Part shown: positions 29,501-34,786 of the stretch, in pieces
How the letters are laid out: each line of letters opens with the position of its first letter
Numbering within the stretch: the first letter of the stretch is position 1
DNA from: Crocinitomix sp.
GTDB lineage: Bacteria; Bacteroidota; Bacteroidia; Flavobacteriales_D; Crocinitomicaceae
Assembly: GCA_030836155.1 (NCBI GenBank)
Contig: JAURQI010000043.1
Location: 1 to 34,786 of the forward strand
DNA length: 34,786 nt
Direction of reading: 5' to 3'
Notes under the pieces: generated by a model
What the model was told of the DNA's origin: nothing
Database searches by the model: none
The model's input: only the letters and a program-made list of their open reading frames with translations
Made by a program: the position numbers and the translations under genes

Positions 29501-29982
29501 ACCCACTAGCGGATACGACATTCTTCTGGAATTTAGATACGCTTCATGCGGATTATTGGGTGACAGAAGACTATTTCATAGAGCCAGACACGATTTATGG
29601 TCCGAAAGGTCAATCATACGAAGTTGTGGTTTGTTTAACTGCATTTAATAAAAATGGATGTCAAGACACAGAGTGTAAAACACTGACTATTTTTGAACCA
29701 ATATCATTGACCAATGTCAATATATTTAGTCCGAACGGGGACGGCGTAAACGATGAGTTTACATTCGACTTCTACGCTAAATCAATCTCTGAATTTAAAT
29801 GTGTCATTGTTAACCGATGGGGAATTCAAGTCGGTGAAATCAATGATATAGCTGATGGATGGGACGGTACAGACATGAATGGAGATCCATGTAAGGATGG
29901 CGTATACTTCTATACATACCGAGCCGTTTCTGATAATAGCACAGTGATAGAAGGGCAAGGGACGGTGACGATATCGAAGTAG
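26503..29982 (+). CDS. Large secreted adhesin-like protein: choice-of-anchor L domain, Calx-beta-like and SprB/PKD-like repeats, T9SS type B C-terminal domain
   Basis: Signal peptide [52 protein letters not shown] (choice-of-anchor L); repeated YxVxITDxxGCxxxxxVxV units; C-terminal [20 protein letters not shown]...[37 protein letters not shown]. The start could also be the ATG at 26470. Confidence 0.9.
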   Translation: [1159 protein letters not shown]

Positions 29983-30014
29983 AATAGACAGAATTAGTTT
30001 TTATTAAAATCATT

Positions 30015-30050
30015 AAGGCCTGTGAATAATTATTCACAGGCCTTTTTTTT
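30015..30050 (+). terminator. Rho-independent terminator
   Basis: Perfect 30-bp palindrome AAGGCCTGTGAATAA|TTATTCACAGGCCTT followed by a T run, directly after the adhesin-like gene. Confidence 0.92.
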
Positions 30051-30225
30051 GGATTGATAACCTCGTTCTTCGTTTAAGATTCAATGTAACCAACAACAGA
30101 CTACTTCAACCTAAACATGTATAAACTGAATTTACATCTGTATCTCAACTATTTATTTAAATAGATATTTGAATTGAAATTTGATACGCTTAAACGTACT
30201 TAAAAAAGATCAAAAGGCATAAGAA

Positions 30226-30242
30226 AGTTCCTTAAGGGAACT
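30226..30242 (-). terminator. Possible terminator hairpin downstream of the interrupted T9SS cargo gene
   Basis: AGTTCC-TTAAG-GGAACT stem-loop; minus-strand 3' side continues TTCTTATG. Confidence 0.4.
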
Positions 30243-30270
30243 AGAATTTGATGATGAATTCCGGATGTCA

Positions 30271-31230
30271 TTACCTCACCACAACCACTTTTGCAACCGC
30301 ATTACCGACGTTGAGTAAATAATTACCAGTAGGAATATCCATAGGTAAGTTAATGGTGCAATATTCATTCTCTAAAATAGGAACAACACTGCTCATCACG
30401 ATTTGACCATTCATATTGAGTAGATTAAATGGTAATTCTAGCTGCCCCCGACTATTGACATATACCGTGATTTGCTCTTGGTGAACGGGATTTGGGAATA
30501 CATATAATTCTTTATCAGCAATAACGAAAGATCCGTTAATCAAAATCGGATCAAAAATTTCTAGTTGACCATCAAAATCTATTTGTATTAATCGATAGTA
30601 TGTCTTTTCTCGAATCACGGTACTATCTGTATAAGAATAAAATTGATGGCTTGTACTTGTACCTTGGCCGTTTACAAATCCAACTCTGGACCAATCAAGA
30701 CCATCTGCACTTTTTTCTATCCAAAAACCTTTATTATTGAGTTCAGAGCGTGTCTCCCAGCTTAGTAGCGCATAATTGTCTGGCTCAGTCAATGAACCCG
30801 TAAAACAGCAGAGTTCAATGGGAAGTAACACAAAACCTCCTATAATATCACCATCTCCAGCTTGCCAAACAGTCGTTCCGCAAATAGTAATGTAATTAGA
30901 GGCTCCTAAACCTCCTCGGCCAGTCAAAGAGCCGGTGGGTTCAATCAGTACTGCAGTATCTACACACGGTAAATCTAGTTTTTTTCCTGATTGGAAAGAC
31001 CGTTCTCCTTCTACGAAAATTAAAATTGGAACACAAGCTTCTAAATCTTCCATAGATGTAATTGTAACTGTAATACCGTCAGGTATCATTATCGTATCAT
31101 AACATCCAGGATGCGTATTATCCCAAGTAGCATTATTATTTCAATTACCGTCTGCCACAGCAGTAATAATTGACCCATAGGAAAATACGGATGCTGAGAC
31201 CAAAAGAAATGAGAGCAGGTATTTTAACAT
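30271..31230 (-). pseudogene. T9SS type A-sorted secreted protein interrupted by an in-frame TGA at codon 30
   Basis: ATG at 31230: MLKYLLSFLLVSASVFSYGSIITAVADGN-[TGA 31143-31141]-NNNATWDNTHPGCYDTIMIPDGITVTITSMEDLEAC..., continuing in frame into the 272-aa ORF, which ends ELYVFPNPVHQEQITVYVNSRGQLELPFNLLNMNGQIV...PTGNYLLNVGNAVAKVVVVR. Confidence 0.75.
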
Positions 31231-31350
31231 AGTTAGTATTGGCTGAGGGCATTCACCCTTTCAACTCAACAAGGTACAGACAAAATAACATTCAGCAAAC
31301 TCGAATAAACGAAATAACTCTATTAGTACTAATAATGAATCGACTAAACT

Positions 31351-32385
31351 CTAGTTTTGTTCAAAATGATTCCATCCTTGTGCCTCCATTGGAATCAAAC
31401 TCCCATCGCGTTGAACAATATTCAGACTTCCACCCTTTTCAGTAAAATGACCAATAACCGTCATGTGTTCACTATCCTTAATTTTATCATAATCAGCTTG
31501 ACGAATAGCAAATAGCAATTCATAATCTTCCCCCCCATTCAATGCGCAAGTGCTCGGATCAAGATTAAAATCTCTTGCTACACGATGTGTTTCATGATCA
31601 ATGGGCAACTTCTCGTCATAAATCAAGCAACCCATCTCACTATGCTTTGCCAAATGCATAGTTTCAGACACAACCCCATCAGAAACATCGATCATTGCAG
31701 ATGGAACAACACCGAGATCATGTAGGTAATGAATCACATCTTTACGCGCTTCCGGCTTTAATTGTCTTTCAAGAATATAATCAACACCGGCTAAATCAGG
31801 TTGAATTTCGGGATTTTCAAGAAAGATTTGATGTTCACGCTCAAGCATTTGCAAGCCCATATAAGCTGCTCCGACATTACCGGTCAACACCAATAGATCA
31901 TTTTCCTGTGCACCTTTACGATAGACAATTTTATCCTTATCAACCCTTCCAATTGCCGTCACCGAAATGACAAGTCCACTTTGAGAAGAGGTCGTATCCC
32001 CCCCCACTAAATCAACCTGATACAAATCGCAAGCTTTTTTAATCCCGCTATATATTTCTTCTAATGCTTCTACAGAGAATCGATTAGATACAGCAATTGA
32101 AACAGTGATTTGTTCTGCCTCCGCATTCATAGCGTATATATCCGATAAATTGACAATTACCGCTTTATATCCGAGATGCATTAACGGCACATAGGCCAAA
32201 TTAAAATGAACACCCTCAACCAACATATCGGTTGAAACAACTTGGTATTGATCACCACAATCAATGACAGCTGCATCATCCCCAACTCCTAAAATTGTTG
32301 ATTTGTGATGGTTTGTAAAACTCGATGTCAATTGCTCAATCAGTCCAAATTCACCGATTTTGTCCAGCTCTGTTCGTTTCTCCAT
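31351..32385 (-). CDS. thiL: Thiamine-phosphate kinase
   Basis: LDKIGEFGLIEQL, ILGVGDDAAVIDCGDQYQVVSTDMLVEGVHFNL, VNLSDIYAMNAE, DLVGGDTTSSQSGLVISVTAIGRV, MIDVSDGVVSE. Start at MEKRTEL (32385). Confidence 0.95.
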   Translation of the reverse strand: MEKRTELDKIGEFGLIEQLTSSFTNHHKSTILGVGDDAAVIDCGDQYQVVSTDMLVEGVHFNLAYVPLMHLGYKAVIVNLSDIYAMNAEAEQITVSIAVSNRFSVEALEEIYSGIKKACDLYQVDLVGGDTTSSQSGLVISVTAIGRVDKDKIVYRKGAQENDLLVLTGNVGAAYMGLQMLEREHQIFLENPEIQPDLAGVDYILERQLKPEARKDVIHYLHDLGVVPSAMIDVSDGVVSETMHLAKHSEMGCLIYDEKLPIDHETHRVARDFNLDPSTCALNGGEDYELLFAIRQADYDKIKDSEHMTVIGHFTEKGGSLNIVQRDGSLIPMEAQGWNHFEQN

Positions 32386-32401
32386 AATGTTCTGTATCAA
32401 A

Positions 32402-32443
32402 AAAACGCCTGAGATATTCGTTTTGAATGACTTCAGGCGTTTT
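32402..32443 (-). terminator. Rho-independent terminator downstream of fumC
   Basis: AAAACGCCTGA ... TCAGGCGTTTT inverted repeat between fumC and thiL. Confidence 0.75.
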
Positions 32444-32461
32444 ATTATTATTCATTTTCTT

Positions 32462-33862
32462 TTACGAATCCAAAGATCCCGTCATCTTCGTTGGGTCTAC
32501 CCATTCGTCATATTTTTCAGCAGGAACATAGCCTAAACGTACAGCCTCTTCTCTTAATGTGGTTCCATTTGCATGTGCCGTGTTCGCTATTTCAGCGGCT
32601 TTGTAATAACCAATTTTGGTATTTAAAGCAGTCACTAACATCAATGAGTTATTTAATAATTCATCAATACGCTTCTGATTTGGCTCAATTCCTTTTGCAC
32701 AATTTTCGTTAAATGAATCACAAGCATCACCAATCAATTCTGCGGATTGAAGCAGGTTATAAGCCATCATTGGCTTAAACACGTTTAATTCATAATGCCC
32801 TTGTGTTCCTCCAACAGAAATAGCTACGTCATTCCCTAAGACCTGTGCACAAACCATCGTAAGCGCTTCCGCTTGAGTTGGGTTCACTTTCCCTGGCATA
32901 ATAGAAGAACCTGGTTCGTTTGCTGGAATGGTAATCTCGCCAATTCCAGAACGAGGACCTGAAGCCATCAGGCGGATATCATTTCCAATTTTATTCAAAG
33001 AAACAGCTAATTGTTTTAGCGCTCCATGGGTCTCCACAATTGCATCATGCGCTGCCAAAGCTTCAAATTTATTTTCAGCCGTTCTAAACGGTAAGTTGGT
33101 AAAATCAGCTATATATTTTGCAACCAAAACGTCATACCCTTTTGGTGTATTTAAACCTGTTCCAACTGCTGTTCCACCCAAGGCCAATTCAGAAAGGTGA
33201 TCCAGTGTATTGTTCAACGCCTTTAAACCGTGATTTAATTGAGAAACATATCCAGAAAACTCCTGCCCCAATGTCAATGGAGTCGCATCCATGAGGTGCG
33301 TTCGTCCAATTTTAACGACATCTTTAAAAGCTTCCGATTTTGCTTTTAATGTATCTCTCAATCGCTCAACACCTGGAATCGTTTTTTCGATAATCATTTT
33401 ATAACAGGCAATGTGCATGCCCGTTGGAAACGTATCATTTGACGATTGTGATTTATTTACATCGTCATTTGGTTGAAGTGTTTTTTCGCCTTCACCGATT
33501 GTATTTCCTGCTAATTCATGCCCGCGATTAGCAACCACTTCATTTACGTTCATATTTGATTGTGTACCTGAACCCGTTTGCCAAATCACAAGCGGAAACT
33601 GGTCATCCAATTTACCTGCTAAGATTTCATCACAAACTTGTCCAATCAAATCACGTTTTTCTTCAGATAAAATTCCTAATTCACAATTTGTATAAGCCGC
33701 AGCCTTCTTTAAATAAGCAAACCCATAAACAACTTCTAATGGCATAGATCCCACAGGACCAATTTTAAAATTGTTTCGTGACCGTTCAGTTTGAGCACCC
33801 CAATATTTATCGGCTGGCACTTTTACTTCTCCAATTGTATCTTTTTCTATTCTGAAGTTCAT
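32462..33862 (-). CDS. fumC: Class II fumarate hydratase
   Basis: [90 protein letters not shown]. Confidence 0.97.
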   Translation of the reverse strand: MNFRIEKDTIGEVKVPADKYWGAQTERSRNNFKIGPVGSMPLEVVYGFAYLKKAAAYTNCELGILSEEKRDLIGQVCDEILAGKLDDQFPLVIWQTGSGTQSNMNVNEVVANRGHELAGNTIGEGEKTLQPNDDVNKSQSSNDTFPTGMHIACYKMIIEKTIPGVERLRDTLKAKSEAFKDVVKIGRTHLMDATPLTLGQEFSGYVSQLNHGLKALNNTLDHLSELALGGTAVGTGLNTPKGYDVLVAKYIADFTNLPFRTAENKFEALAAHDAIVETHGALKQLAVSLNKIGNDIRLMASGPRSGIGEITIPANEPGSSIMPGKVNPTQAEALTMVCAQVLGNDVAISVGGTQGHYELNVFKPMMAYNLLQSAELIGDACDSFNENCAKGIEPNQKRIDELLNNSLMLVTALNTKIGYYKAAEIANTAHANGTTLREEAVRLGYVPAEKYDEWVDPTKMTGSLDS

Positions 33863-33903
33863 TTTTCTTTCTTTTTCTAAGAATTAATATTAACTTTACG
33901 CCG

Positions 33904-33911
33904 TAAATTTG
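33904..33911 (+). promoter_or_regulatory. Bacteroidota -7 promoter element (TAAATTTG) for the small membrane protein
   Basis: TAnnTTTG match 23 nt before the ATG at 33935. Confidence 0.4.
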
Positions 33912-33934
33912 ACACAAAAATAATACTTAAAATC

Positions 33935-34099
33935 ATGATTGCACTCGGTTTTGCTCTATTTCTTTTAGTTGGTTTGATGGCATTTTGGACACTTGCTTTT
34001 GTTCTTGGATTTGCTGTACCAATGTGGTTAACGATCGGCGCTATGCATATGCTTAGACCAAAAAGATTAATTGAAGATGAAGACGAAGCTGAGGCTTAA
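33935..34099 (+). CDS. Small (54 aa) membrane protein with acidic C-terminus
   Basis: MIALGFALFLLVGLMAFWTLAFVLGFAVPMWLTIGAMHMLRPKRLIEDEDEAEA*; isolated between fumC and the arsC-like gene, with an upstream promoter motif and its own downstream terminator. Below the ORF-track length cutoff. Confidence 0.7.
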   Translation: MIALGFALFLLVGLMAFWTLAFVLGFAVPMWLTIGAMHMLRPKRLIEDEDEAEA

Positions 34100-34122
34100 T
34101 CTGAATACAAAATATTGAATAC

Positions 34123-34156
34123 AAAAAGGCGGTGCAAAATTTTGCACCGCCTTTTT
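34123..34156. terminator. Bidirectional Rho-independent terminator
   Basis: Perfect 34-bp palindrome AAAAAGGCGGTGCAAAA|TTTTGCACCGCCTTTTT between convergent genes, with A and T runs on both sides. Confidence 0.92.
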
Positions 34157-34166
34157 TTTGTTTTGC

Positions 34167-34514
34167 TTATTGAATTAAATCAAGGACATTTTCCGGCGGT
34201 ATGCCCACAACAGCCTTGTCGCCTTTGACGATAATTGGTCTTTCGATTAGTTTGGGATAGCTCACCATTGCATCAATCCATTCTTCCTCTGACAAATCTT
34301 TACCTTTAAAGTTCTCCTTAAATACGGCTTCCCCTTCGCGAATGATTTGAGAAGCGGGCACATCTAATTTCTTCAAAACTTCTCTTAATTCATCCTTTGT
34401 CAATGGATTATCCAAATATTTGATCACTTCAGGCTCAATACCATTCTCAGTTAATAGATTTAATGCCGTTCTGCTCTTTGAGCAACGATTGTTATGTATT
34501 ATTTGAACTTTCAT
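34167..34514 (-). CDS. ArsC/Spx-family (arsenate reductase-like) protein
   Basis: MKVQIIHNNRCSKSRTALNLLTENGIEPEVIKYLDNPLTKDELREVLKKL...YPKLIERPIIVKGDKAVVGIPPENVLDLI. Start at MKVQIIH (34514). Confidence 0.92.
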   Translation of the reverse strand: MKVQIIHNNRCSKSRTALNLLTENGIEPEVIKYLDNPLTKDELREVLKKLDVPASQIIREGEAVFKENFKGKDLSEEEWIDAMVSYPKLIERPIIVKGDKAVVGIPPENVLDLIQ

Positions 34515-34679
34515 GTTATCATTTCTTTTTATATTTCTGAAAATTATTGTGATATAAACGTCAAATTCAGCGACCTTCGTAGATAAAAACAAGCCGTTGG
34601 TCTAAAATTAGGAGATTTTCATAAAGTATCCACAACGGTCAAGTAATTATCTGCGTATTATTAGATAAACACCCCTGCT

Positions 34680-34786
34680 ATGAAAAGAATCTTTACCTTC
34701 CTCTTTTTATTCTCAACAATCACTTTAGGCTTCAGTCAAATTACTGACTTAAGCGCTCCACAAAGTCATTTTTTGAGCAATAACCC
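34680..34786 (+). CDS. N-terminal part of a secreted protein, truncated by the window end
   Basis: MKRIFTFLFLFSTITLGFSQITDLSAPQSHFLSNN...: signal peptide, open to the right edge. Confidence 0.65.
   Translation, partial: MKRIFTFLFLFSTITLGFSQITDLSAPQSHFLSNN

Noticed and set aside
30051-30270. AT-rich intergenic gap of about 220 bp considered as a small RNA locus
   Set aside because: Only short imperfect inverted repeats (for example ATGTA...TACAT) besides the weak terminator; no promoter-plus-terminator pair supporting an sRNA.
31141-31143. TGA as recoded Trp or selenocysteine
   Set aside because: gldB in this window uses TGA as a normal stop, Trp is encoded by TGG nearby, and there is no obvious SECIS-like context; a nonsense mutation or base error is simpler.
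1-34786. Search for CRISPR arrays, tRNA/rRNA genes, transposases, integrases, phage genes or defence systems
   Set aside because: None seen; gene content is core metabolism, translation, gliding/T9SS and secreted proteins.

Overview
This 34.8 kb window comes from a Bacteroidota chromosome, probably Flavobacteriia-like. The support is gldB/gldC, several T9SS-sorted proteins, and TAnnTTTG-type promoters. It is mostly ordinary core genome: rsmA, serS, the rplU-rpmA operon, an EamA transporter, a deoxynucleoside kinase, a Crp/Fnr regulator, yihA, gldC-gldB, a PorT-like barrel, nadE, ferredoxin and its reductase, a NifU-domain protein, an Mrp ATPase, paaZ with an enoyl-CoA hydratase, ddl, an M20 peptidase, thiL, fumC and an ArsC-family protein. 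Interspersed are T9SS cargo proteins: a metzincin protease, an esterase and a 1.2 kaa choice-of-anchor-L/SprB-type protein. I saw no CRISPR array, prophage, transposase, tRNA/rRNA or recognisable defence or biosynthetic system, and no convincing new multi-gene system. The most useful observations are: (1) ribosomal protein bL27 with an Ala/Lys/Pro linker and a C-terminal Rho_N/SAP-like domain; (2) a transmembrane-protein gene broken by two in-frame stops; (3) a T9SS cargo gene broken by one in-frame TGA where Trp is expected; (4) a promoterless C-terminal remnant of a T9SS cargo directly after a reductase stop codon; (5) a possibly frameshifted gene at the left edge; and (6) a 54-aa membrane protein missed by the ORF track. 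All calls are from reading the sequence; no database search was run.
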